The position numbers and the translations under genes were made by a program. From contig JACKQC010000017.1 in NCBI GenBank assembly GCA_024233085.1, positions 1 to 64,000 on the forward strand: 64,000 bases of DNA, given 5' to 3'. This document shows positions 1 through 8,905 of the stretch, in pieces; position 1 is the stretch's first letter; every line of letters begins with the position of its first letter. The notes beneath the pieces are model-generated. The model was given only the letters and a program-made list of their open reading frames with translations. It was not told the origin of the DNA and did not search any database. The stretch is from Akkermansiaceae bacterium (GTDB taxonomy: Bacteria; Verrucomicrobiota; Verrucomicrobiia; Verrucomicrobiales; DEV007).

Positions 1-657
1 GTCCCGCTCGGGCCAATGCTGAATTTCGTAAACGGTGACCAAGGCGTCCTGGCAGACGGACTCGAGTCGGAGATCGTTCCGTTCCCGCCAGCCTTCGAAC
101 AGGGAGGGATTGACGGTCTCGAGGAACTTTCGCTCGCGGGCGCGGCTCAGGATTCCGACCAACATCATGGGGTCCTGGTCCAGGCGCCGCTCGGCGACGG
201 TCTCGGGCTCGATCTCGACGGACTGGTTGGCGGCGGAGTTGTCCTCGGAGGTCACGATGACGGCGAGGTTCGCCTCCTCGGCGGGCACGCATTTGAAGAG
301 ATGGATGCGATCCCGGGTGCGGACGGTGACGAAGCAGGGTTTCCCGTCCTTGAGCGAGCGCAGCACAATGGTGTCGTCGGCGACCTGCTGGAAGTGAACG
401 AGGGTGACTTGGTTTTCGGGAGAGAAATTCGCGACGGATTCGAGGGTCGACACGAGGCCGTATCCGGTCACGACGGTGACGGGGCTCTCGAAAGTCAGGG
501 TAGTGGCCACGTCGGCGTTGATGGCGATCTCCCGCATTTTGGAGGCGCCATCGATGACGACGAGTTCCTCGTCCGCCCTTACCTGGGCGAAGGCATTCGA
601 AGCGAGGATCCATCCCCACGCCAGCGGCAACCAGGTTATGAAACACGTTTCCTTCAT
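1..657 (-). CDS. VirB9/TrbG-like T4SS protein, 3' end off window
   Basis: The frame is open without a stop from an ATG at 657 to the window edge (219 codons), so the C-terminus is missing. The first 25 residues form a clear signal peptide ending in ASNAFAQ, which indicates a periplasmic or outer-membrane protein. The remainder is beta-rich and soluble. It starts 6 bp after the VirB8-like gene and is the last visible gene of an operon in the order of Trb/VirB systems (C-D-E-J-L-F-G). That order makes a VirB9/TrbG core-complex subunit the expected product. I see no diagnostic motif in the visible half, so the assignment rests on position, signal peptide and fold character. Confidence 0.6.
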   Translation of the reverse strand, partial: MKETCFITWLPLAWGWILASNAFAQVRADEELVVIDGASKMREIAINADVATTLTFESPVTVVTGYGLVSTLESVANFSPENQVTLVHFQQVADDTIVLRSLKDGKPCFVTVRTRDRIHLFKCVPAEEANLAVIVTSEDNSAANQSVEIEPETVAERRLDQDPMMLVGILSRARERKFLETVNPSLFEGWRERNDLRLESVCQDALVTVYEIQHWPERD

Positions 658-663
658 CGGATT

Positions 664-1263
664 TCAGCGCTTCCTCAGCTCGTATTTCATCTGGGTGCAG
701 ACGGTGGGGTAGCGCCCGTTGAAGCGCATGTCCCGGTTCAGCGCCCAGGCGAACCGGGCCGAGACGTCGTAAACTTCGTTGAAGGCCTTTCCGTCGAAGA
801 CGCCGACGCGGATCACTTGTCCCTCGGCGGAAGTGATCGCCCCTTCGCCGACGGTCTTCAAAACCTCGGTGCTGCCGACCTCGACTTTCTGGTGGATTTT
901 TTGATCCCTGAAGGTCTTGGCCTCCTTTTGATACTCGTTCTCGATGTATTCGATGGCGGTGTCGGTGAAGATCTTCTTGATGCGATTGGGTGAATCGGGG
1001 CCGTTCGGACCGCGATTGAGGAGCGACTCCATCGCCAGCCGGGTCTGGGCGGCGTGCAATTCGACGGCGTCCTCGAAATCGGCGGTCGGGGCGAGGTAGT
1101 AGACCCCGGCGCCGTCCATGATGACGAAGTGTGGCTCGGCGCGGACGTCGGCGATAGTCTTGCGCAGATACCAGCCCGATCCCACCACGGAAAGGCAGGC
1201 CACGAGGAACCAAAAGACCGCGATTTTGTCCTTGGACACGAAAAGATCGACGACGCCTTTCAT
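664..1263 (-). CDS. VirB8/TrbF-like inner-membrane T4SS protein
   Basis: This 199-residue protein has a short cytoplasmic N-terminus, one membrane helix at about residues 13-32 (AVFWFLVACLSVVGSGWYL) and a soluble periplasmic domain. That is the size and topology of VirB8/TrbF, which bridges the inner membrane and the core complex in type IV secretion. It lies between the VirB6-like and VirB9-like genes, the position TrbF holds between TrbL and TrbG. The C-terminal part (DVSARFAWALNRDMRFNGRY) would correspond to the NTF2-like fold. Family membership is inferred from topology and order, not from a conserved motif. Confidence 0.6.
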   Translation of the reverse strand: MKGVVDLFVSKDKIAVFWFLVACLSVVGSGWYLRKTIADVRAEPHFVIMDGAGVYYLAPTADFEDAVELHAAQTRLAMESLLNRGPNGPDSPNRIKKIFTDTAIEYIENEYQKEAKTFRDQKIHQKVEVGSTEVLKTVGEGAITSAEGQVIRVGVFDGKAFNEVYDVSARFAWALNRDMRFNGRYPTVCTQMKYELRKR

Positions 1264-1301
1264 AGTGAGTTGTGTTCGGAACCGCGCATGGCTTCGGTCA
1301 G

Positions 1302-2357
1302 TCAGTTATCGTCGGTGTTGATTTTCGCCGCGCCCCCCGCGGCGCTCACGCCTTTCGACGCCGCGGCGGCTCCGGCCCCGATGGCGGCCGCCGCGGCGGG
1401 CGCGGCGGCTCCGGCGGTGGCGACGGTCGCTGCGGCCCCGATGGTTGTGGTGGCGACGGTGGTGACGGCGGTGGTGGCGGTGTTCAGAAGTTCCTGAGCC
1501 AGCCCGGCGCCGATCTGGCTCCCTGTCAGAATGGCGCTGCTGATGATCTTGGGGGCCTTGAAAACGACAATCACGATCCAGATTAGGGCGATCAGTCCGA
1601 CGATCAGATCGACCACGCCGTCGAGGCTGGTGGCGGTGTGCTCAAGGCCGATCGGCACATCCGAGAGAAGATCGGCGGTGATCAGCGCCTTGGCGACGAG
1701 CAGTCCCAACGCCCAGCCCAGGGGCCAGAGACACATCGCGAAGAGTCCGGTGAGGTATTTGACCCCGGCTTCCCGGGTGTTGTCGAAAAGAAACATGCCC
1801 AGGAAAATGGGCGAAAGGGCGACCCCCATGTAGAGGCCGACGATCTGGACGAGAAAGCCGAGCAGGATACAGAACCACCCCACCAGGCCAACGATAATGA
1901 AGACGGTCTGGGAAAGCGCGTTCCAGATGGCGTCGTAGATCACCTCCAGCGAGAGAAAATAGAGCAACTGGTCGAGCAGACCGCCCTCGGTGAAGGATGC
2001 CATGAAATCGTCGGTGGAATCGGTGACCGCGTCGGTGACGATGGCGATGGGATCGATATCCAGCTCGTTGAGCAGGGTGTAACCGAAATACTCCTGCGCG
2101 GCGAAAACGACGTCGGGAAAAAAGGGCAGCGCGACGGCGACGATTCCGATGCGCATGATCAGGCCGAAGGCTCCTGTCAGATCGCCGAAGCCGACTTTGT
2201 AGGCCTGGAGCAGCAGTCCGGCGAAGGCCAGGACATACGCGAAGGGGGTGAGCAGTTCGTAGGTGTCAAAGGCAAAATCGGAAAGCTCCTCGTAGTAGTC
2301 GGTCAGGACAAAATCGGTCGCCGGTCCGACTGTCTGCGCGAGGATCACGTCGTTCAT
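1302..2357 (-). CDS. VirB6/TrbL-like polytopic T4SS protein
   Basis: A 351-residue protein with about six hydrophobic segments between residues 35 and 265 and a low-complexity Ala/Gly-rich C-terminal tail of about 60 residues. Polytopic proteins with such tails are typical of VirB6/TrbL, which sits in the inner membrane and takes part in substrate passage. It lies between the VirB5/TrbJ-like and VirB8/TrbF-like genes, as in Trb operons. The start ATG at 2357 leaves a short gap to the upstream gene. The Ala-rich tail also creates long shadow frames on the plus strand, which I ignored. Confidence 0.7.
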   Translation of the reverse strand: MNDVILAQTVGPATDFVLTDYYEELSDFAFDTYELLTPFAYVLAFAGLLLQAYKVGFGDLTGAFGLIMRIGIVAVALPFFPDVVFAAQEYFGYTLLNELDIDPIAIVTDAVTDSTDDFMASFTEGGLLDQLLYFLSLEVIYDAIWNALSQTVFIIVGLVGWFCILLGFLVQIVGLYMGVALSPIFLGMFLFDNTREAGVKYLTGLFAMCLWPLGWALGLLVAKALITADLLSDVPIGLEHTATSLDGVVDLIVGLIALIWIVIVVFKAPKIISSAILTGSQIGAGLAQELLNTATTAVTTVATTTIGAAATVATAGAAAPAAAAAIGAGAAAASKGVSAAGGAAKINTDDN

Positions 2358-2406
2358 GGAGGCTTTGCGGTTCGGTTTCGGTCGAAGAAGGCGGACTTCG
2401 GCGCTC

Positions 2407-3312
2407 TCACGGTCCCCAGCGCAGGCGCCGGTCGATGCCGATATCCTCGAGGCTCAATCGGGGGAGTTGCAGAATCGACAGCCCCTCCTCCGAATCGCCG
2501 GGATCGCCGCCTTCGGTGGCGGGCTGTCGCCGGATCGCTTCGTTGGAGGCTTTCGAACTGATGACGCGCTGATTGTTGATCTCTCTTTCGAGCATCTCGA
2601 CATCCTGAGCCGCGATCTCGATGGCGCGATCGGAGGCGGCGATCTCAGCCTGGATGATGTCGATGACGGCCTTCTGTTTTTCGAGAACGGCGAAGTCCTC
2701 CGACTCCGCGACGACCCGCAGCGCGTCGACGAGCGCGTCCTGGAGAACCCGGCGACGTTCGGTCGCGATGCCGCGAACGCGCTTGTATTCGTCGATGCGG
2801 TTCTGCATCGCCGCCTCGGACCGGTAGTAATCGGGGTCGCGGGGCTGGGTGTTTCCGTCGCGGTCCTTGTAGGTGGAGCCGATTTCCCGCATCAGGCCGT
2901 CCACGTCGGAATCGAAAACGGCGCTTCCGTCGGCCTGGCCGGTGAGGCTTTCGAGTTCGGCATTGGTGGGAAGGAGGTCTTTTCCCAGCTCGATGGAAAC
3001 GGACGCCTCGGCGGCGCCGACCGGCGCGATCAGAAGGCCGGGATCGCCGGTCCGGCGGAGGCCCTCCTCGATCTGGAGCAGAGATGCCTCGGCGAGTGCG
3101 ATCTGCTGGGCGATAAGGTCCCGCAATTCCGCATGGTTCAATTCGGTGAGATTTCGCAGATCCTCGGTGGCCTGGATTTGCGCGGAGGCGGCGTTGGCGA
3201 TGGAGGCTTCCATCGAAGACTGGAGCAGGGGATCGTGAACGATCAGGGTCTGGGCGACGGCGGACGTGCCGGTCGCGGCCAGGATCAAGAGGGCGAGGGT
3301 GCGGCGGTTCAT
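2407..3312 (-). CDS. VirB5/TrbJ-like secreted T4SS protein
   Basis: The 301-residue protein starts at MNRRTLALLILAATG, a signal peptide cleaved near AVAQ. The longer open frame upstream is a shadow of the preceding lipoprotein gene. The mature protein is mostly helical and charged, with long heptad-like stretches around residues 30-80 and 150-260, as expected of VirB5/TrbJ minor pilus components. It lies between the VirB4-lipoprotein pair and the VirB6-like gene, the trbE-trbJ-trbL arrangement. Assignment is from operon position, signal peptide and helical character. Confidence 0.6.
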   Translation of the reverse strand: MNRRTLALLILAATGTSAVAQTLIVHDPLLQSSMEASIANAASAQIQATEDLRNLTELNHAELRDLIAQQIALAEASLLQIEEGLRRTGDPGLLIAPVGAAEASVSIELGKDLLPTNAELESLTGQADGSAVFDSDVDGLMREIGSTYKDRDGNTQPRDPDYYRSEAAMQNRIDEYKRVRGIATERRRVLQDALVDALRVVAESEDFAVLEKQKAVIDIIQAEIAASDRAIEIAAQDVEMLEREINNQRVISSKASNEAIRRQPATEGGDPGDSEEGLSILQLPRLSLEDIGIDRRLRWGP

Positions 3313-3334
3313 GGCGGAGAGAGCGGGCGTGGGG

Positions 3335-3766
3335 TTATTCGACGACCTCGATGATTTTGCGGTGGGCGTCGACGACGACGCCGTCCGAGGTGATGTGTTT
3401 GGCGACGGGCACCTCGTAATAGCGGTATTCGAGGGGAGGAGGTTCCTCGGCGCGTTCGGCGTTGCGCTGGGCCCAATAGAGGGTTTTGACCGAGTCGCTT
3501 TGCCCCTTCTTGTAACCGTCGTTGTAGAGTTCCAACTGCTTCTTCGCTTTGCGGTTTTCGGCGAGCTTGCCGGCGCCGTATCCGGCCACGGCGCCAAGTG
3601 CGAGGCCCATTTCCTTGTCGTCCTTCAACAGGGCGGAACCGATCGCGGCGCCAAGCCCGGCTCCCATGACCGGCAGCAGGGTGCTTCCCTGCCGCTGGTT
3701 GGCGCAGTTCGAGAGGAAGAAGAGCCCGACGAGAGTGGAGACGATTCTGAGTGTTCGCGTTTTCAT
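3335..3766 (-). CDS. Glycine-zipper lipoprotein of the T4SS operon
   Basis: A 143-residue predicted lipoprotein: a hydrophobic signal ends in the lipobox LSNC (Cys21). It is followed by a small Gly/Ala-rich stretch (AGLGAAIGSALL, LALGAVAGYGAGKLAE) that reads as a glycine-zipper hairpin, then a charged helix and a beta-type C-terminus. It lies 3 bp downstream of the VirB4-like gene and just before the VirB5-like gene. Trb systems have a small lipoprotein (TrbK, entry exclusion) and VirB systems have VirB7 nearby. It could be either, or a lineage-specific envelope component. No catalytic motif is visible. Confidence 0.7.
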   Translation of the reverse strand: MKTRTLRIVSTLVGLFFLSNCANQRQGSTLLPVMGAGLGAAIGSALLKDDKEMGLALGAVAGYGAGKLAENRKAKKQLELYNDGYKKGQSDSVKTLYWAQRNAERAEEPPPLEYRYYEVPVAKHITSDGVVVDAHRKIIEVVE

Positions 3767-3769
3767 GTT

Positions 3770-6463
3770 CTAAAGCCGTTTCGCCTGTTCGCAGATCATG
3801 TCGAAAGCGTTGCCGCCAAACTCCTTCAGCTCGGCCGATTGCTTTTCGAACGCTTCGCCCGAGGTCGCGCTGGCGAGGACCATCTCCTTCGAGGCGTAGT
3901 GATGGCCGACGGCGATGCGGGGCCGGTCGGCCGATTCGTGATAGTAGACGAAGGATCCGTAGGGATTGATTTTCATCTCCGACGGATCGGGAAAGGCCCG
4001 CACCTGATTTTTGGTGACCGAGGGAATGCGGAACCCTTCGCTCATGCTTTGGACGTCGCGCTGGTCGGTTTGTTTCAGCATGTACATGACCCTGGAATTC
4101 CCGATGACCGAGCCGCGGACCGGGTGGTCCTTGATGCGGCTGAACTGCTGAACGATCGAGAACACCCAAGTGGAGTATTTCCGCATACGTTCGTAGTATT
4201 CCCGGGTAATGCGTTCTCCGTCCGGAATGGCGAGGAAGGCCGAGAGTTCCTCGAGGATGACGCGCTTCCGGGTGGATCGGGGCCGGTTCATGATCTCCTT
4301 GCGGAGGTCGTTGGTGATGAGGAAGGCGGCCACTTCCTTGAGTTCCTTGGCCGATTCCGGGATGTAGGACAATTCGAAGTGGGTCACCTTTTGAGAAAGA
4401 TCGACATTGTTGATCCCGTCGAGAATGGCGCCGTATTTACCGTTTCGGGACCAGGGATCGAGGAGCATGTGAAGCAGCCCGACGTCGGGATGCGCCTTGC
4501 GCTGGCGGCTTTCGAGATTCAGCAACTCCACGAACTGGCTGTGGGTCGGCATTTCGTGCCGGGGCATCAGCGTGTAGCCGATGGTCATCATCTCCCCAAG
4601 CAGGTTTGGATCGTTCAGGTAGCGATCCATCTCCTCGTCCCGATCGAGGTGGGAAATTTCGACAGCCTCCGCATCGCCCTCGTCGATCGCGTTTTTCAGG
4701 TCGATCCAGGAATCTCCGAGCAGAGTTCCCTCCGGCAGGCGACGGGTGCGCCACGCGCGGGTCTGCGCGATGCGGCGGGCGCATTCGGGAAGCGCGTCGG
4801 GATTCTGAGACAGCCAGTGCTCGAACTGGTCGACATAGATCCGCTCGACATACTTGGCGAGGATGGACTGGCGAATCCGGTCCTTGTCGACGTCGCCGGT
4901 CTGACCGGCCATGAGGTGCGCCACGGCCGAGGCGCTGCCGAGCTGATCGGGGCTGAGGGGGAGCCCGCGCGTGTCGAAATAGTTGAAAGTCAGATCGCCG
5001 TTGGGTCGCACGATGATCGGCTCGCAGCCGTAGAGCCGGGTAAAGAGGTTGTAAGACAGCCCTTCCTCGACGATGGCGGTGTAGTCGAAATAGGGCGCGG
5101 TCTGGGTGAGCAGATCGATGGTGAAAACGCTTTTCCCCGAGCCCGAAGCCCCGAACATGATCCCGTGTTCGGGGCGTTTCTCGCCCTTTCGGCCGACGAA
5201 GGTGACCGTCCCCATCAAGGCGCCCCGCGGACCGTCGTAAATGGCTTCGGCGGACTCGAGATCGCCGGTCGGAGTGCTCGAGATCGGCAGGAGATCGGCG
5301 AGATTGACGTCCTCGACGTAGAGTTTGAAATCCTCGTATCGCGCCCAGGTCCATCCCGGCATGCAGAGCTGCCAGTAGTTTCGGACCGAAGTCGGCAGCG
5401 TCGGTTCGTAGGGTTGGGCGCCGCCCATCTTGAGCATGGCGTTCTTCACCGACGCCAGTTTCGCGTTGCAGCCTTCCTCCTCCTGATCCCAGACGCGAAT
5501 GACATAGTGGACCCGGAAAGGGACGACCTCGTTCGCCGTGAGCCGGCGAATGCGCGTCCGCAGTTTGGCGATGGTCGTCTCGATGGAAGGCGTGATCTTG
5601 CCCCGGGAGAGTCGCGCGATTTTCGCCTCGGTTTTGACCCGATCCTTTTCGACGTCACCGATCTCGATATTGACGACGATCTGGTAATCGAGGAGGTCCA
5701 GATCGGTCAGCAGGCGAGTCATGCCGATGTAGGTGAACTTTGGAAGCGTCTTCAGCACGCAGATCCCCTGGTAAAAACCGTCCATCTTGAAGGTCGAACT
5801 GCCCATGCGAATCGGGGCGGCGTCGCTGTTGAAGCACATCTCGCAGACCGATTCTGTGGGGTTGAACAGGTCGGGGAGATGCAGCGCCTGGTTTTCGAAG
5901 GCACTGGGATTGAAGAATCGGTAGAACTCCTCAAAGTGCTTCATGTCATCCATCGGCAAAATGCGGGCGCCGAGCGATCCGAGCTGGCCCCGGAGGGCCT
6001 CCTCGAACTCCGACTGCTCCCGGGTCGCGGTGCGCAGGTGTTGCTCGTAAAGCTTCCGGCCCGCCGCGCCCTTCTTGCCCGCGATCTTCGAGGTGAAATA
6101 GAAATTCAGGTGTTCCCGGCGCAGCTTGCGCTCCTTGATCTTCCGGTCGTAGCGGGCGTATCGCTCCTCCCGCTGCCGGACCGACCAGCGTTCTCCGCCG
6201 AGACGCCGGGTTTCGTTGCGGTAGCGCTCGATTTCCGTCCGGTAATCGCTGTCGACGCTCCAGGTGATTTGCAGTCGCGACTCGGGCTGAAGCAGCCGCA
6301 GGATGATGCGGAGATTGTCCTCGAGGGCCATAAGCCACTCCGGATCCGTGTTCTCGGTATCCGGCATCTCCACGACGTATCCTTTCCCGATCATGCCTCC
6401 CTTTTGCAAGCCCCGGTAAATGATGAGGTTTTCGTCCAGGAACGAATCGACGATTCTAGCCAT
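3770..6463 (-). CDS. virB4: VirB4/TrbE-family T4SS ATPase
   Basis: An 897-residue AAA+/FtsK-HerA-type ATPase that energises type IV secretion at the inner membrane. A Walker A motif GASGSGKS lies near residue 440 and an acidic Walker B (VILEELSAF) near residue 735. The N-terminal half carries the long alpha/beta region usual for VirB4/TrbE/CagE. The start ATG at 6463 is preceded by AAAGGAGA at good spacing, one of the clearest ribosome binding sites in the window; the open frame further upstream belongs to the VirB3-like gene in another phase. It overlaps the VirB3-like gene by 8 bp, indicating translational coupling. Confidence 0.9.
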   Translation of the reverse strand: MARIVDSFLDENLIIYRGLQKGGMIGKGYVVEMPDTENTDPEWLMALEDNLRIILRLLQPESRLQITWSVDSDYRTEIERYRNETRRLGGERWSVRQREERYARYDRKIKERKLRREHLNFYFTSKIAGKKGAAGRKLYEQHLRTATREQSEFEEALRGQLGSLGARILPMDDMKHFEEFYRFFNPSAFENQALHLPDLFNPTESVCEMCFNSDAAPIRMGSSTFKMDGFYQGICVLKTLPKFTYIGMTRLLTDLDLLDYQIVVNIEIGDVEKDRVKTEAKIARLSRGKITPSIETTIAKLRTRIRRLTANEVVPFRVHYVIRVWDQEEEGCNAKLASVKNAMLKMGGAQPYEPTLPTSVRNYWQLCMPGWTWARYEDFKLYVEDVNLADLLPISSTPTGDLESAEAIYDGPRGALMGTVTFVGRKGEKRPEHGIMFGASGSGKSVFTIDLLTQTAPYFDYTAIVEEGLSYNLFTRLYGCEPIIVRPNGDLTFNYFDTRGLPLSPDQLGSASAVAHLMAGQTGDVDKDRIRQSILAKYVERIYVDQFEHWLSQNPDALPECARRIAQTRAWRTRRLPEGTLLGDSWIDLKNAIDEGDAEAVEISHLDRDEEMDRYLNDPNLLGEMMTIGYTLMPRHEMPTHSQFVELLNLESRQRKAHPDVGLLHMLLDPWSRNGKYGAILDGINNVDLSQKVTHFELSYIPESAKELKEVAAFLITNDLRKEIMNRPRSTRKRVILEELSAFLAIPDGERITREYYERMRKYSTWVFSIVQQFSRIKDHPVRGSVIGNSRVMYMLKQTDQRDVQSMSEGFRIPSVTKNQVRAFPDPSEMKINPYGSFVYYHESADRPRIAVGHHYASKEMVLASATSGEAFEKQSAELKEFGGNAFDMICEQAKRL

Positions 6464-6851
6464 CGGAATCGTCTCCTTTCGATTTGGAAACCGGCTTCCG
6501 GTGGACGTTGACCCACTCGAGATCGAACGGCTCCGTGTATTTCGGCCCGAAATACGACTGCTTCGACAGCTTGACGACGATCCACTCGAAAAGCTCGATG
6601 TCGTAGGAGTTCGGTTTGCCCTGCTTGAGTCCGAAAACATACAGGCTGACCAGGACAATGGGACACGAGGCCGCCGCCATGGTGGCGGGCATGCTCATGA
6701 ACATCGAGCCCTGCCGGAAAATCAGGATCGCCAGGCCGACGGCGAGGATGAACCAGAGCGCGTTGTTGCCCTCGAAGCCGGCGATGCCCTGGGAGGTTTC
6801 CCGGCCCTCGTTGGTTTCGTGGTAAACGACTTTGGTCTCTCCGTCCACCAT
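6456..6851 (-). CDS. virB3: VirB3/TrbD-like inner-membrane T4SS protein
   Basis: The chosen ATG at 6851 gives 131 residues; the longer frame upstream is Arg/His-rich and is a shadow of the pilin gene. Two adjacent membrane helices occupy about residues 33-75 (ALWFILAVGLAILIF and MAAASCPIVLVSLYVFGL), with a soluble C-terminal tail. Topology, size and location between the pilin-like gene and virB4 match VirB3/TrbD, which docks VirB4 and in some systems is fused to it. The 8-bp overlap with virB4 fits that partnership. Confidence 0.7.
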   Translation of the reverse strand: MVDGETKVVYHETNEGRETSQGIAGFEGNNALWFILAVGLAILIFRQGSMFMSMPATMAAASCPIVLVSLYVFGLKQGKPNSYDIELFEWIVVKLSKQSYFGPKYTEPFDLEWVNVHRKPVSKSKGDDSDG

Positions 6852-6907
6852 CGGCTGGCGAGCTTGATTGATGGTTTGGGGTGAACGCGGTTTTCGGGCC
6901 TTTCGCC

Positions 6908-7192
6908 TTACTGGAGATCGATGGTGATCTCGCCGCCGCCGCCGTCTTCGAACATGGTCTTCGTGATGACCCACGCCAGGCCTCCGATGGCCGCCCCGAC
7001 GACGCCATAGAGGACGCGCTCGGTTTGTCCCATCATGAACATGGTGGCGGCGAAGATCAGGCCGCCGAAGCAAAGCACGAGACCGATCATGTTGAGGAGG
7101 CTGACGATGCTTCCGAAGCCAGTGGCCCAGTCGTTCGCCGCCAGGACGGCGGTCAGACGGGTCGTGGCGATTGCCAGATTGATGATATTCAT
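6908..7192 (-). CDS. virB2: VirB2/TrbC-like pilin subunit
   Basis: A 94-residue protein with two strongly hydrophobic helices (about residues 27-52 and 60-78) joined by a short polar loop (GQTERVL) and a short acidic tail. This hairpin of two helices in a small protein at the head of a T4SS operon is typical of VirB2/TrbC major pilins. A classical cleavable signal peptide is not obvious, so processing may occur within the poorly hydrophobic first 20 residues. It is the first gene of the minus-strand T4SS operon. Confidence 0.75.
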   Translation of the reverse strand: MNIINLAIATTRLTAVLAANDWATGFGSIVSLLNMIGLVLCFGGLIFAATMFMMGQTERVLYGVVGAAIGGLAWVITKTMFEDGGGGEITIDLQ

Positions 7193-7381
7193 TTGTTCTC
7201 TGTGGTTTTGGTTAAGGGAAGTGAATTCCGGCTCCTTCTACGGTTCCGCGGGGGATTTGTTACCGGGGAGGAAAATATTTTTTCGCGCGCCCGGAAATTC
7301 GAGGCCTCTTCCGGTTTCGTGGATTGGATCGGTAACAAATCGCCGAATTCTTCGTATCGGGTGGGGAAGCGCTCGTATCCC
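7193..7381. promoter_or_regulatory. Divergent intergenic region, T4SS operon and virD4
   Basis: These 189 bp separate the first gene of the minus-strand T4SS operon from the plus-strand coupling-protein gene, so they should hold two divergent promoters. The segment around 7270-7285 (AAAATATTTTTTCGCG) is locally AT-rich. I cannot assign -35 or -10 boxes with confidence. A small minus-strand frame across this stretch has no signs of coding. Confidence 0.35.
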
Positions 7382-8896
7382 ATGTTTGCCCTCATCAAAT
7401 TGCTCGTGGCGTCCGCCATTTCGGTCTGCGGCGTCCTCTTTTTGTTCCGCTACGATTCGATCAACTATTTCACCGCCGCGGTCGGCGGGAGCTGTTTCGC
7501 CGTCTCGTTTCTGCTCGCGTTTTACAATCCCGTCCGGAAGTCGGCCGGGGACTGCGTCGTCACCTACAAGAATCTGCGATGGAGTCCCGGGGAGTTCACC
7601 CGGCATTGGCTGATCACCGGCGACACCGGAGTCGGGAAGAGCAGCTCGGGATTCAATCCGCTCCTGCACCAGATATCGATGTCCCGTCCGAACTGGGGCG
7701 GGATCGTGCTGGGCGCGAAAGGGGACGAGCACTTCACCGCCAGGGAGCACGCCGAGGGACACGGGCGTCCGGACGATCTGTGCGTTCTCTCGGTGCGGCC
7801 AAACGCCAACGACCGGGACTGGGAACCGCCGGAGCGCTACAATCTCATCTCCGACCGGCGCCTGCCCTGGACCACCCATGCCAAGAACCTCGTGGACACC
7901 GGCGCGTCGCTCACGGAGGGCGAGCAAAGCTCCTTCTTCAAACCGGCCGCCCAGCAGGCCCTGACCGCCGCCTTCGAGTTGCTCGAAATGCTCGAGCGTC
8001 CCGTGACCCTGACACGCGCCTACAACCTCCTGACCGACTCGTTCACCATGAGCGAGCACTTCGAGGCCCTGTGCGAACTCGAGGAGTCCGAGCAGGGCGT
8101 GAAACTGGCCCGCTACTTCGACCAGACCTTCCTGTCGGCCCAGGCCGCCGAACAGAAGGAGGGCATCATCGGGACGATCAAGGTGTTCCTCGGCTTCTTC
8201 ACTCATCCCGACATCGCCGAGATCTTTTCCTCCGAGGAACCCAACACCTTCGACATGGCCGACGTGGATCGCGGAAAAATACTCGCCACCGCCATGCCAC
8301 AGACCTTTCAGACCGAGCGGCGCTACATCAACACCTTCCTCAAATTGCTGTTCTACACCCACGCCATGATGCGCTTCGACAAACCGAAGCCCGACCGGAA
8401 GGACGAAAGCCTGCTGCTCGCGGTCCTGGACGAATTCCAGGCCCTCGCCACCGCGTCCGAGGACGGCATCTCCGATCACAACGTCATCGATCGGCTGCGG
8501 GCCGCGAATTGCTGCCTCATTCTCGGCATGCAATCCGACGCGTCGCTTTTCCCCGTGCTCGGCAAGGAGAAGGCTCAGGTGCTCACCCTGAACTGCCGCT
8601 CCCGCATCGCCTTTCGTCAGCCGGATCCCGAGGGAGCCGAAGCCGTCGCGCAGTTCATTTCAAAAAAGAAGATCACCAAGGTGTCGAAGACCTCGAAGTT
8701 CATGGGCATGGACGCCAGCACCACCAAAAACCAGGAGTGGGACTACGAAGTGCAGCCCGGTGAACTGATGAAAATGAAGGATCACACCGCCTGGATCGTC
8801 CATCCGTCCAAAAAAAAGGTTCTCATGACGATTCCGCCCCGCGATGGAGCCGGGAACATCCCCGCCTGGTGGGAAACGGTCAAAAAAACGATCTAG
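7382..8896 (+). CDS. virD4: VirD4/TraG-family type IV coupling protein
   Basis: A 504-residue coupling-protein ATPase that would recruit substrates to the T4SS. Two N-terminal membrane helices (about residues 4-22 and 28-47) are followed by a Walker A (GDTGVGKSS, residues about 80-88) and a Walker B (LLLAVLDEFQ, about 343-352). A later ILGMQSDA segment fits the sensor motif of TraG/TraD/VirD4. It is short for the family because the all-alpha domain appears reduced. The ATG at 7382 was chosen because the upstream extension is antisense to the pilin and VirB3 genes. It is divergent from the T4SS operon and 9 bp upstream of the cyclic-nucleotide-fold gene. Confidence 0.88.
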   Translation: MFALIKLLVASAISVCGVLFLFRYDSINYFTAAVGGSCFAVSFLLAFYNPVRKSAGDCVVTYKNLRWSPGEFTRHWLITGDTGVGKSSSGFNPLLHQISMSRPNWGGIVLGAKGDEHFTAREHAEGHGRPDDLCVLSVRPNANDRDWEPPERYNLISDRRLPWTTHAKNLVDTGASLTEGEQSSFFKPAAQQALTAAFELLEMLERPVTLTRAYNLLTDSFTMSEHFEALCELEESEQGVKLARYFDQTFLSAQAAEQKEGIIGTIKVFLGFFTHPDIAEIFSSEEPNTFDMADVDRGKILATAMPQTFQTERRYINTFLKLLFYTHAMMRFDKPKPDRKDESLLLAVLDEFQALATASEDGISDHNVIDRLRAANCCLILGMQSDASLFPVLGKEKAQVLTLNCRSRIAFRQPDPEGAEAVAQFISKKKITKVSKTSKFMGMDASTTKNQEWDYEVQPGELMKMKDHTAWIVHPSKKKVLMTIPPRDGAGNIPAWWETVKKTI

Positions 8897-8905
8897 CCGC
8901 CCCCC

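Noticed and set aside
3266..6511. Plus-strand open frame of 1081 codons opposite virB4
   Set aside because: It is a GC-driven shadow: the minus strand has a canonical VirB4 with Walker motifs and ribosome binding site, and the antisense product shows no domain structure.
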